A stretch of DNA of 64,000 nt from Clostridium sp. Ade.TY (GTDB lineage: Bacteria; Bacillota; Clostridia; Clostridiales; Clostridiaceae). Both the position numbers and the translations under genes were made by a program. Under the pieces are notes generated by a model. The model was given only the letters and a program-made list of their open reading frames with translations. It was not told the DNA's origin and made no database searches. The DNA lies in contig NZ_AVSV01000027.1 in the NCBI RefSeq assembly GCF_000498355.1, positions 62,001 through 126,000 of the forward strand. Direction: 5' to 3'. This document shows positions 54,967-62,460 of this stretch, piece by piece. The first letter of the stretch is position 1, and every line of letters begins with the position of its first letter.

Positions 54967-55969
54967 AAATTTAAGTATTATATGCGAAAATTTATCTGGA
55001 TTATATAAAGATGGTTTGCAAATAACTAAAGCTGTAAATTTATTAAATGAATTTCCATTAAGAAAAGATTATAAAAATAGTATAAACATATTAAATGAAT
55101 CAATAATACAAGGCAAAACATTAAGTGAAGGATTTATGAAGAGTAATAATTTATATCCTAAATTTTTTATTGGAATGATAGCAATTGGAGAGAAAACAGG
55201 TAAATTACATGAAGTACTTAATGAATTAAGTATATATTATAAAAGAAGAGAAGAATTAGAAAAAGAATTTATAAACGCATTAGTATATCCTATTTTTTTA
55301 GTGTCTTCTATGATGGCTATATCAATATTTATGATAAGATTTATGATTCCTCAGTTAGATGATATATATAAATCTATAGATAGTTCTATTCCTTATTTAA
55401 CTCAAATTGTAATTGATTTTTCAAATAAAGTAAATGAAGCACCAATTATATTTTTGATTTCGTCATTTATATGGATTGTTTTGATTCCTTTTATATTATT
55501 AAAAAATAACTGTAATAAAATATTAAATTTAATATTTATTAAATTTAAGACTCTTAAAGAATTTAGAGAACTTGAAATTATCTTAATTATAAAAGTAATA
55601 GTTTTAAGTGGTATAAATATATCTTTAGGACTAAAATATTGTGAAGATGATATGTTAAATAAAAAAATATATAAGGACATAAATGAAAATATATTAAAAG
55701 GATTAGAACTTTCAGAAGCTTTAAGAATATCTATCAATTTATCTGAATATAGTTTAGCCATGATAAGACTAGGTGAAGAAAGTGGATCATTAGATGAAAA
55801 ATTAGACTGTTTATCTTTAAAATTGCATAAAAAAAGCAATGAAAACCTAAAAAAATTTACAGCTATATTTCAGCCTTTAATGATTATTATTATGTCTATA
55901 GGTATATTTATATTTATTGGAATATTCATACTTCCGATTTTTCAAGGGGTTTATGGAGGTATACTTTGA
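54938..55969 (+). CDS. Type IV pilus / type II secretion inner-membrane platform protein (PilC/GspF/ComGB-like)
   Basis: 343 residues with two T2SSF domains, each ending in membrane helices; three to four helices in all (about 110-135, 165-190, 315-340). The repeated GEKTGKLHEVLNELS and GEESGSLDEKLDCLS blocks are diagnostic. It sits in the membrane over the ATPase and passes its motion to the pilins. Its start overlaps the ATPase gene by 29 bases and its stop overlaps the next gene by 4, so the operon is tightly coupled. Confidence 0.92.
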   Translation: MRFIKKYSYKNLSIICENLSGLYKDGLQITKAVNLLNEFPLRKDYKNSINILNESIIQGKTLSEGFMKSNNLYPKFFIGMIAIGEKTGKLHEVLNELSIYYKRREELEKEFINALVYPIFLVSSMMAISIFMIRFMIPQLDDIYKSIDSSIPYLTQIVIDFSNKVNEAPIIFLISSFIWIVLIPFILLKNNCNKILNLIFIKFKTLKEFRELEIILIIKVIVLSGINISLGLKYCEDDMLNKKIYKDINENILKGLELSEALRISINLSEYSLAMIRLGEESGSLDEKLDCLSLKLHKKSNENLKKFTAIFQPLMIIIMSIGIFIFIGIFILPIFQGVYGGIL

Positions 55970-56406
55970 AAAAGAAAAAAGGCTATACAATTATTGAGCT
56001 TATGGCAGTTATAACAATTTTAGCTGTTATAATCTTATCTTCAAATAATATTATAAATTACTATAATAAGTCAATTAGAGATATTGAAGTAGAAAATTTT
56101 CTTATATCAACTGTAAATTTATTGACATATGGAAAAGCTAGAGCAATTAAAGATAATAGCAAATTACAAATTAATTTTAATGAAGCAAATAAAAAAGTAA
56201 TGTTGATAAAAGAATATGATGTAATTAAATCTTTTAAAATTCCAAATTATATTAAGGTGACTAATGGGATGATTATTGATATAACAACAGATGGGCAAAT
56301 TTCGTCACAGACAACTCAATTTAAAAATACTAAAGAGAATGAAACATATTTTTTAAAAGTAAGAGTAGGAGTTGACTATATAAAGATTGAAAAAGCGAAG
56401 AGGTAG
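55966..56406 (+). CDS. Prepilin-like protein 1 (GspG/GspH-like)
   Basis: 146 residues with a classic type III signal: KKKKG before the cleavage site, then YTIIELMAVITILAVII, with the conserved Glu at +5 of the mature protein. This is the best candidate in the operon for a structural pilin, but the C-terminal domain is not recognised and it could be a GspH-like minor pilin. The start is TTG at 55966, overlapping the platform gene stop; GGAGG lies just upstream. Confidence 0.85.
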   Translation: MKKKKGYTIIELMAVITILAVIILSSNNIINYYNKSIRDIEVENFLISTVNLLTYGKARAIKDNSKLQINFNEANKKVMLIKEYDVIKSFKIPNYIKVTNGMIIDITTDGQISSQTTQFKNTKENETYFLKVRVGVDYIKIEKAKR

Positions 56407-56818
56407 TATATTAATTGAATGTATAGTTTCTATATTTATAATAACTATATTGTTTGGTGTATTTGTAAAAATGAATAAATTAGATTTAAAATCATTTAAT
56501 GTAAGAGAAGCATCAAGAGAAAATAATATTATTTTAAATAATATTATAAATGAGGTTAAATTTAACACTAGTATAAATGAAATAGATAAAATATTTGATA
56601 GCTTTGGAGAAAGTGTTTTTATTGACTTATATAGTGTAGATAGGTTAAAAGATGAAAGTATATTAAGCCTAATTTCTAGTTCACATAATAATGAGTTCAT
56701 AAAAATAAGTAAGGAATATAAAAATGATATAGAAATTAAAATGGTTGTTAGCTTAATTATAGAAGAAGATGTATTTTTAGAAACTGAAATATTAAAAGAA
56801 TATTGGATGGAATTATAA
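56387..56818 (+). CDS. Prepilin-like protein 2 (GspI/ComGE-like minor pilin)
   Basis: 143 residues. The signal is KKRRG followed by SILIECIVSIFIITILFGVFV, with Glu at +5 kept. Small minor pilins of this position (GspI class) form the tip complex with GspJ and GspK-like partners. The start is TTG at 56387, giving a 20-base overlap with the previous gene, and it shares its last base with the next start. No further domain is recognised. Confidence 0.78.
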   Translation: MKKRRGSILIECIVSIFIITILFGVFVKMNKLDLKSFNVREASRENNIILNNIINEVKFNTSINEIDKIFDSFGESVFIDLYSVDRLKDESILSLISSSHNNEFIKISKEYKNDIEIKMVVSLIIEEDVFLETEILKEYWMEL

Positions 56819-57309
56819 TGAAAAAGAGAGGATTTACATTAATAGAATGTTTAGCATATGTGTTTATATCTTCAATTATAGTAATATGTCTTATTACATT
56901 AACATTAGATGTATCTAGTTATTCAAGTGAAAGAAATAATTCTATTAAAAGAGAAGATGAAATTGATAGGGCAATATTAAATATAAAGAAAATATTCTCA
57001 GAAGTAGATAATACAAATTATAAAATTGGAAGAGATGAGATTGAGATTTCTAAAGAAGAAGAGACTTTAGAAGAAATAAATAATAGTGATAATATATATG
57101 ATAAAAAATTAGTGGTTAAATACAAGAAGATATATTTAGTTAGTAAAACTTTGCAAGTTAGATATTATAAAGAAGTATCAGGATCAAAGGTAAGTGTAGC
57201 AACAAATTTAATTTTAAATGATGTAAACAAATTAAATTTTCATAAAAAAGGAAAACTTATATATATGGAGCTTGGAATAGATGATAAGGAGTATTTAATA
57301 TGCATGTAA
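56818..57309 (+). CDS. Prepilin-like protein 3 (GspJ/ComGF-like minor pilin)
   Basis: 163 residues from the ATG at 56818 (MKKRGFTLIECL). The signal KKRG is followed by FTLIECLAYVFISSIIVICLI with Glu at +5. The length and a longer variable domain suit the GspJ class. A frame opening 15 bases upstream is rejected because the basic tail of the prepilin signal normally begins here. It overlaps the next gene by 10 bases. Confidence 0.8.
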   Translation: MKKRGFTLIECLAYVFISSIIVICLITLTLDVSSYSSERNNSIKREDEIDRAILNIKKIFSEVDNTNYKIGRDEIEISKEEETLEEINNSDNIYDKKLVVKYKKIYLVSKTLQVRYYKEVSGSKVSVATNLILNDVNKLNFHKKGKLIYMELGIDDKEYLICM

Positions 57310-57791
57310 AGAAAAAAGGATATGTTCTTATAAACTCTGTAGTATTAACATTTTTTATAACCTTTATATTAATATTAGGAGCTAAAATATCAAATATGAA
57401 TATTACATATATAAAAAATTATGAAATTTACTCTAGTTTTTTGGACTTAAAAGATTATCAAATTGATATTTTAAATATATGTAATAATTGGTTAGAAAAA
57501 AATAGTAGTAAAGTTATTAAAAATATAAATAGTAATTCAAGTGACATAGAAAATGTATATAGTATACCAAATGAAAATTATATTAAATTACAGTATTTAA
57601 AGGATAAAAAAATATTTAAAATAGGGTATGGAATGAAAGTGGAAGAAAATCATTTATATTGTCTTTATAGAATTGAAAGTAAAGTAATAGAAAATGATAA
57701 GGGTAGTATATTAAAAGAAAATAAAGGTTTTCATGAAAAGATAAATGTTGAAAATGAAATTATAAAGGTATTTCCTAAAAGAAAGGTATAG
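57300..57791 (+). CDS. Prepilin-like protein 4 lacking Glu5 (GspK/PilX-like)
   Basis: 163 residues beginning MHVKKKG, then YVLINSVVLTFFITFILILGA. The residue at +5 is Asn instead of Glu, as in GspK/PilX-type tip pilins, which lead assembly and do not need Glu5. The order of the four pilin genes (G/H, I, J, K) repeats that of type II secretion and type IV pilus minor pilins. No further domain is recognised. Confidence 0.75.
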   Translation: MHVKKKGYVLINSVVLTFFITFILILGAKISNMNITYIKNYEIYSSFLDLKDYQIDILNICNNWLEKNSSKVIKNINSNSSDIENVYSIPNENYIKLQYLKDKKIFKIGYGMKVEENHLYCLYRIESKVIENDKGSILKENKGFHEKINVENEIIKVFPKRKV

Positions 57792-57796
57792 AAAGT

Positions 57797-58354
57797 ATGA
57801 TTAACCAAGAAATAATAGAAATAAATAAATTAGGTTATATATATAAAGGTGAGCAGAATTCTTTGAATTTACGTAATAAATTAAATGCTAAAGTTTTTAT
57901 ATTAGATGAGGAACTTTATATAAAGGAGTATTTAAAAACTAAGAAAAAAGAAATTTATAATATAATAGAGAATGATATAAAAAGTGAGCTTAATACAGAA
58001 GATTATCTAATAGATTTTAAAATTGATAAAAGTATAAATATAACTTATATATATGCTATAAAAGGTGGAAATAAAATATCAAAAATTTTAGATTACATAA
58101 AAAATATTGAAGTTGTTCCAATTCAATTTCAAATTATAGATTTTATTAAAAAAGAAAAGAAAGAAAATACATTTAAAGCAATAATTGATATTAATAAAAA
58201 AGGATATTTTATTGAGGTGTTAAATGGAAATTTAATAAATAATAAAATTTATAATAATTATAATTTAGAAAATTTATCAAGTGATATTTTAATTGGAAAG
58301 TTTGACTATCCATTTAATAAAAAAAGTTTTATTTTAAAGGAAGGTATACTATGA
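57797..58354 (+). CDS. Short PilM/GspL-like protein (tentative)
   Basis: 185 residues, very A+T-rich, no membrane segment. Its place just before two short single-helix proteins is that of pilM in a pilM-pilN-pilO set. The segment FKAIIDINKKGYFIEVLNGNLI (about 135-156) resembles the second actin-like half of PilM, where an acidic residue and glycine bind nucleotide. PilM is normally about 330-350 residues, so this would be half-length. No ATP-binding glycines are clear. If the assignment is wrong it is an unknown operon-specific protein. It overlaps the next gene by 4 bases. Confidence 0.5.
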   Translation: MINQEIIEINKLGYIYKGEQNSLNLRNKLNAKVFILDEELYIKEYLKTKKKEIYNIIENDIKSELNTEDYLIDFKIDKSINITYIYAIKGGNKISKILDYIKNIEVVPIQFQIIDFIKKEKKENTFKAIIDINKKGYFIEVLNGNLINNKIYNNYNLENLSSDILIGKFDYPFNKKSFILKEGIL

Positions 58355-58743
58355 GTTATAAATTTATACCTAAAAAATTTATAGAGAAAAAAATAGAAGA
58401 AAATAAAGCAAGATTAAATAGATTAATAAAATTAATTTTAATTTTGAATTTAATATTAGTACCAGTAACAATAGAGAGTATTAAAACTTTAAATTTTAAT
58501 AGGGAAATAAAGTTAAATTTAAATGAGAATGTAATAGTTGATACTGGAGTAAATATAGAAGAAATAGAAAGTTGGATGGATATATTATATATAACTTCAA
58601 ATAGTGGAGAAATCAAAAATAATAAGGGGAATATTTTTATAAGTAATAAAAAAGATATAGATTATATAAGTAAAGAAAGAAAAATAGAAGTTATAGAAAA
58701 CAAAGAAGATAATGGGTATTATTTAGAGGTTTTAGGGAGATAA
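58351..58743 (+). CDS. PilN-like bitopic membrane protein (tentative)
   Basis: 130 residues: a basic cytoplasmic N-terminus with a conserved-looking early segment (YKFIPKKFIEKKIEENK), one membrane helix (about 24-42) and a small outer domain of about 75 residues. PilN has this topology and uses its N-terminus to bind PilM. PilN is usually 180-200 residues, so this is shortened. The call rests on topology, gene order and the 4-base overlap with the PilM-like gene. Confidence 0.5.
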   Translation: MSYKFIPKKFIEKKIEENKARLNRLIKLILILNLILVPVTIESIKTLNFNREIKLNLNENVIVDTGVNIEEIESWMDILYITSNSGEIKNNKGNIFISNKKDIDYISKERKIEVIENKEDNGYYLEVLGR

Positions 58744-58745
58744 TT

Positions 58746-59120
58746 ATGAAAAAAATTTATTTAAAATACTTAATACTTATAATTATTCTTTTATTTCAAG
58801 GAATTATATTTGTATCATCATCTAAAATAGATGAGAAAAATTATTATGACAACGCAGTAAGCGTTTATAATGGAAATATAAAAACTATTGATCAAATATT
58901 TAATGAATTAACAAGTATACAAGGAATAATTGTAAATAGTATAGAAGGCGGAAAAGATGTAAAGGCTTCTTTAACTATAGAAGGTAATAATGAAATAGTA
59001 ACAAAAGCTATGAAAGAAATAAAAGGTTATATTATAAGTGATTATGAAATTAAATATAATAATAAAAATTTTATTGTAAAATTAAATGTAGAAGAGTATA
59101 AATTTAAACGAAAATTATAA
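58746..59120 (+). CDS. PilO-like bitopic membrane protein (tentative)
   Basis: 124 residues: a short basic start, one membrane helix (about 6-26), a helical stretch and a small alpha/beta domain (GGKDVKASLTIEGNNEIVTKAMKEIKGY) resembling the ferredoxin-like fold of PilO/GspM. PilO is usually about 200 residues. It lies 2 bases after the PilN-like gene and is the last gene of the operon. No terminator is obvious in the 190 bases before efp. Confidence 0.5.
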   Translation: MKKIYLKYLILIIILLFQGIIFVSSSKIDEKNYYDNAVSVYNGNIKTIDQIFNELTSIQGIIVNSIEGGKDVKASLTIEGNNEIVTKAMKEIKGYIISDYEIKYNNKNFIVKLNVEEYKFKRKL

Positions 59121-59308
59121 TAATACTTAAAGAAGGAACTTAAATATAAAAATAATGTTAAAATAATACTCTAAATAATTGCATTTAACAATGAGTTTTG
59201 ATAAAATAAATTTGTATGTCAGAAGAAACCAAATTATGATTATATATGATTAACTTCTAATTGATATAATTTATTTGGATTGAATTTATACTTTTGGAGG
59301 GATATTTA

Positions 59309-59866
59309 ATGATATCAGCAGGAGATTTAAGAAAAGGTACAACTTTTGAACACGAAGGACAAGTATATACAGTTGTAGACTTTTTACACGTTAAACCAGG
59401 AAAAGGAGCAGCTTTCGTAAGAACAAAACTTAGAAATGTTATATCAGGAGGAGTAACTGATACAACATTCAACCCTACAGCTAAGTTCCAAGAAGCTGTT
59501 ATTGAAAGAAAAGAAATGCAATATTTATACTCAGATGGAGAATTATACTACTTTATGGATCAAGAAACATATGATCAAATTCCTTTAAACTATGAAAAAG
59601 TTGAAGATGCTATAAAATACTTAAAGGAAAATATGTTTGCTATAATAAAATTCTATAAGGGAGATGCTTTCTCAGTTGAAGCACCAAATTTTGTAGAATT
59701 ACTAATCACTGAAAGTGAACCAGGAGTAAAAGGAAATACTGCAACAAATGCTTTAAAACCAGCTACACTTGAAACTGGAGCTGTTGTAAATGTTCCTATG
59801 TTCGTTAATGAAGGAGATACTATTAGAGTTGATACTAGAACTGGAGAGTACATGGAAAGAGTTTAA
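59309..59866 (+). CDS. efp: Elongation factor P
   Basis: A 185-residue, full-length EF-P with three beta domains that rescues ribosomes stalled at polyproline. The modified loop is present as [17 protein letters not shown], with Lys in the tip position (PGKGA). The ATG at 59309 follows TTGGAGGG; an in-frame codon at 59294 is weaker. An extended -10 (TGATATAAT, 59262-59270) may be its promoter. The order efp then spoIIIAA is conserved with Bacillus. Confidence 0.98.
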   Translation: MISAGDLRKGTTFEHEGQVYTVVDFLHVKPGKGAAFVRTKLRNVISGGVTDTTFNPTAKFQEAVIERKEMQYLYSDGELYYFMDQETYDQIPLNYEKVEDAIKYLKENMFAIIKFYKGDAFSVEAPNFVELLITESEPGVKGNTATNALKPATLETGAVVNVPMFVNEGDTIRVDTRTGEYMERV

Positions 59867-59875
59867 TAGTATTAT

Positions 59876-59910
59876 AAATTGCTAAGTTCTAAGAACTTAG
59901 CAATTTTAAT
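59876..59910 (+). terminator. Intrinsic terminator after efp
   Basis: AAATTGCTAAGTTCT with AGAACTTAGCAATTT, a long perfect stem, then TTAA. Confidence 0.82.
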
Positions 59911-59930
59911 ATATAAAAGGAAGTGTTTAT

Positions 59931-60287
59931 ATGGATAATATAAGAGAAGCAATTAAAGATTTAAATGATACAATAAATAATATTGAAAATAAAGATTTGT
60001 TTTTAAAGTTATCTAATATATTAGAAAATTTAACGGAAAAAGTTGAAGAAATTAAAGTTAATCAAGAAGCAATAGAAGAGACTTTAGAATATATGGATGA
60101 TGATTTATCAGGAATTCAAGAAGAGTTGTTTGAAGAAGTTTCATTGGATGAATTAGAAGGTTTTGATGATGAATATAAGGAAATAAAATGTATTCACTGT
60201 AATAAGCCGGTATTTATAGAGGTGTCTACTTTAGAAAATAATAAAACAATTCCTTGTCCTTATTGCAATAAAAATATAATAGAGTAG
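59931..60287 (+). CDS. CD1247-type protein with C-terminal zinc ribbon
   Basis: 118 residues: N-terminal helical, acidic region (1-80, coiled-coil-like) and a C-terminal zinc ribbon with two Cys pairs (CIHCNKP and CPYCNKN). It resembles the clostridial CD1247 N-terminal domain proteins, which have no known function. Location between efp and spoIIIAA is shared with other clostridia as I recall. The ATG follows AAAGGAAG. A terminator follows. Confidence 0.72.
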   Translation: MDNIREAIKDLNDTINNIENKDLFLKLSNILENLTEKVEEIKVNQEAIEETLEYMDDDLSGIQEELFEEVSLDELEGFDDEYKEIKCIHCNKPVFIEVSTLENNKTIPCPYCNKNIIE

Positions 60288-60290
60288 ATA

Positions 60291-60323
60291 AAAAGAGTTT
60301 TGATTACAAAGCTCTTTTTTTAT
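60291..60323 (+). terminator. Intrinsic terminator before spoIIIAA
   Basis: AAAGAGTTTT with AAAGCTCTTT (G-T pairs) around GATTAC, followed by a T-run. Confidence 0.82.
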
Positions 60324-60431
60324 GCTCTAATTTACATATTTTTTTATAAAATATGTAATATTTAAACATATATAAAAATATTAATTATAAAGAATGATTT
60401 ACTTTTATAGTGAGAAGGGAGGTACTTTTTA

Positions 60432-61340
60432 ATGCTAGATAATAACTTAAATATTTTTCCACCTAAATTAGTTACATTTTTAATGGATTATGAAAAGGAT
60501 AAAATTCAAGAAATAAGAGTTAAAATAAATAAGCCAATAATAATTTATACAAGTAAGGGTGAAGTAATATCTAGTATAGATATTAATAGAGAAGAATTTA
60601 ATTTTATTATAAAGCGTATAGCGAATTATTCTATATATGCATATGAGGAAGAATTAAGGCAAGGATTTATAACGTTAAAAGGTGGACATAGAGTCGGGCT
60701 TGCTGGTGAATGTGTAATGGAAAATAATAAGGTGAAAACAATAAAAAATATATCGTCAATAAATATCAGAATATCTAGGGAGGTTATAGGTTGCTCAAAA
60801 GAATTGAGTAAATTTGTAATAGAAAATAATAAAGTCAAAAATACATTGATAATATCACCACCAAAGTGTGGTAAAACAACTATTTTAAGAGATTTAACAA
60901 GATTAATTTCAACTGGAGACTTTAAAATAAATGGAAAGAAAGTAGTTGTAATAGATGAAAGAAGTGAAATTGGAGGGTCTTACCTTGGAATTCCTCAAAT
61001 GAACTTAGGAATACGTACAGATATATTAGATAATTGTTTGAAAAAAGAAGGAATGTTAATGGCAATAAGGTCGTTGTCTCCAGAAGTTTTAATATGTGAT
61101 GAAATAGGTACTGAAGATGATGTAAAAGCTTTAAATACAGCATTTAACTCTGGAGTTAATATTATTGTTACAGTACATGGAAATAATTTAGAAGATATAA
61201 AATCAAGAAATGTTTTTAAAAACCTTTTCGATAATGCAATTATAGAAAGAGCAATAGTTTTAAGTAATAAACGAGGAGTTTGTACTATAGAAAATATATA
61301 TTCTATAAAGAAAGAGGGAAATATTATATGTTTAAAATAA
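60432..61340 (+). CDS. spoIIIAA: Stage III sporulation ATPase SpoIIIAA
   Basis: A 302-residue ATPase related to type II/IV secretion ATPases. It powers or regulates the SpoIIIA-SpoIIQ channel between mother cell and forespore. The P-loop is PPKCGKTT (143-150), with Lys-Cys where most have Gly-Cys. The GECVMENN and RISREV(I)GC regions, the Walker B VLICDEIG and the VTVHGN motif are typical. The ATG follows GGGAGG. A sigma-E promoter is expected but I could not place one. The next start lies 13 bases inside its end. Confidence 0.96.
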   Translation: MLDNNLNIFPPKLVTFLMDYEKDKIQEIRVKINKPIIIYTSKGEVISSIDINREEFNFIIKRIANYSIYAYEEELRQGFITLKGGHRVGLAGECVMENNKVKTIKNISSINIRISREVIGCSKELSKFVIENNKVKNTLIISPPKCGKTTILRDLTRLISTGDFKINGKKVVVIDERSEIGGSYLGIPQMNLGIRTDILDNCLKKEGMLMAIRSLSPEVLICDEIGTEDDVKALNTAFNSGVNIIVTVHGNNLEDIKSRNVFKNLFDNAIIERAIVLSNKRGVCTIENIYSIKKEGNIICLK

Positions 61341-61846
61341 TAATTTTATTTATGATATTTTCAATATTTGCATATTCAGGATATATATACGGTGAAAAGT
61401 TTAATATAAGATATAAAAATTTACAAGAAATACTTAAATCTATAAATCTTCTTCAAAATGAAATTATATATAATAGTACAGCACTTCCAGAAGCATTAAT
61501 GTCGATTGGAGATAGATGTAGAGATCCGTTAGGAATATTAATAAAGGATGTATCTAATTTGATTTATGAAGCAGAGGAAGATAGTGTTTTTGATATGTTT
61601 AAAATAAAATACAAAAAATATAAAGATGATTTATGCTTAAAAAGCGATGATATTAGAGTTATATCTGACTTTTTAAAATCTCTTGGGGAATTAGGTGTTT
61701 ATGGACAAGAAAAAATGTTTGAATTAGCAAAAGCTAATTTAAATATAAATATAAAAGATGCACAAATTATTGCAGAAAAAAATACAAAGTTGTATAGATA
61801 TTTAGGAATATGCATTGGAGCTATGGTAGTTATATTTTTCATATAG
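61328..61846 (+). CDS. spoIIIAB: Stage III sporulation protein SpoIIIAB
   Basis: 172 residues, with membrane helices at the N-terminus (about 2-20) and C-terminus (about 152-172) and a helical domain between, distantly like GspF. The family pattern GEKFNIRYKNLQEILKSINLLQNEI and the middle QEKMFELAKANL are clear. The ATG at 61328 begins MFKIIILFM; the frame is open further upstream within spoIIIAA, but that part has no ribosome binding site. It is a component of the mother-cell membrane complex. Confidence 0.93.
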   Translation: MFKIIILFMIFSIFAYSGYIYGEKFNIRYKNLQEILKSINLLQNEIIYNSTALPEALMSIGDRCRDPLGILIKDVSNLIYEAEEDSVFDMFKIKYKKYKDDLCLKSDDIRVISDFLKSLGELGVYGQEKMFELAKANLNINIKDAQIIAEKNTKLYRYLGICIGAMVVIFFI

Positions 61847-61861
61847 AATAGGGGGGAGTTT

Positions 61862-62059
61862 ATGTTAGATATTAGCATATTATTTAAAATAGGTGGTGCT
61901 GGTGTATTATTAATAATATTGGATAAAGTTTTAAAAAGTAGTGGAAAAGATGATATTGCAGTTATAACCAATATAGCTGGAGTAGTTATTATATTACTTA
62001 TGATAGTTTCATTAATTGGTGATTTATTTCAATCAGTTAAAACTATGTTTATGTTATAG
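61862..62059 (+). CDS. spoIIIAC: Stage III sporulation protein SpoIIIAC
   Basis: A 65-residue membrane protein with two helices (about 4-22 and 36-60), full length. The sequence MLDISILFKIGGAGVLLIILDKVLKSSGKDDIA is nearly the family consensus. Small inner-membrane part of the SpoIIIA complex. The ATG follows GGGGGGAG, 15 bases after spoIIIAB and 8 before spoIIIAD. Confidence 0.96.
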   Translation: MLDISILFKIGGAGVLLIILDKVLKSSGKDDIAVITNIAGVVIILLMIVSLIGDLFQSVKTMFML

Positions 62060-62067
62060 GTGTTTAT

Positions 62068-62451
62068 ATGGTTATTTTAAAAGTAGTATCATTTGCACTT
62101 GTTGCATTGTTTATTATTCTTTTATTTAAAAATAGTAGGTCAGATATAGCTGTTTTAATATCAATAGCTGCAGGAGCTATAATGCTTATATTTATTTTAG
62201 GTGAGCTTCAACAAATAATAGCTTTCCTAAGAGATATATCATATAAAGCTGGAATAGATACAGTTTATATTGGGATAATAATGAAAATACTTGCAATTGC
62301 ATATATAGCCTCATTTGCTGCTGAAGTTTGTAAAGATGCAGGAGCTTCTACTATTGGATCTAAAGTTGAGTTTGCTGGAAAAATAATGATATTAACTTTA
62401 GCAATACCAATACTTATGGCTGTTTTAGATTCTATTTTAAAGATAATTTAG
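62068..62451 (+). CDS. spoIIIAD: Stage III sporulation protein SpoIIIAD
   Basis: A 127-residue membrane protein with about four helices. RSDIAVLISIAAGAIMLIF and KILAIAYIASFAAEVCKDAGASTIGSKVEFAGK are diagnostic. Related in part to SpoIIIAC. ATG start, with its ribosome binding site in the end of spoIIIAC. Confidence 0.96.
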   Translation: MVILKVVSFALVALFIILLFKNSRSDIAVLISIAAGAIMLIFILGELQQIIAFLRDISYKAGIDTVYIGIIMKILAIAYIASFAAEVCKDAGASTIGSKVEFAGKIMILTLAIPILMAVLDSILKII

Positions 62452-62460
62452 GTGATATTT

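Noticed and set aside
60324-60431. Sigma-E promoter for the spoIIIA operon
   Set aside because: Expected from biology, but no -35/-10 pair close enough to the consensus could be chosen among the A/T-rich matches.
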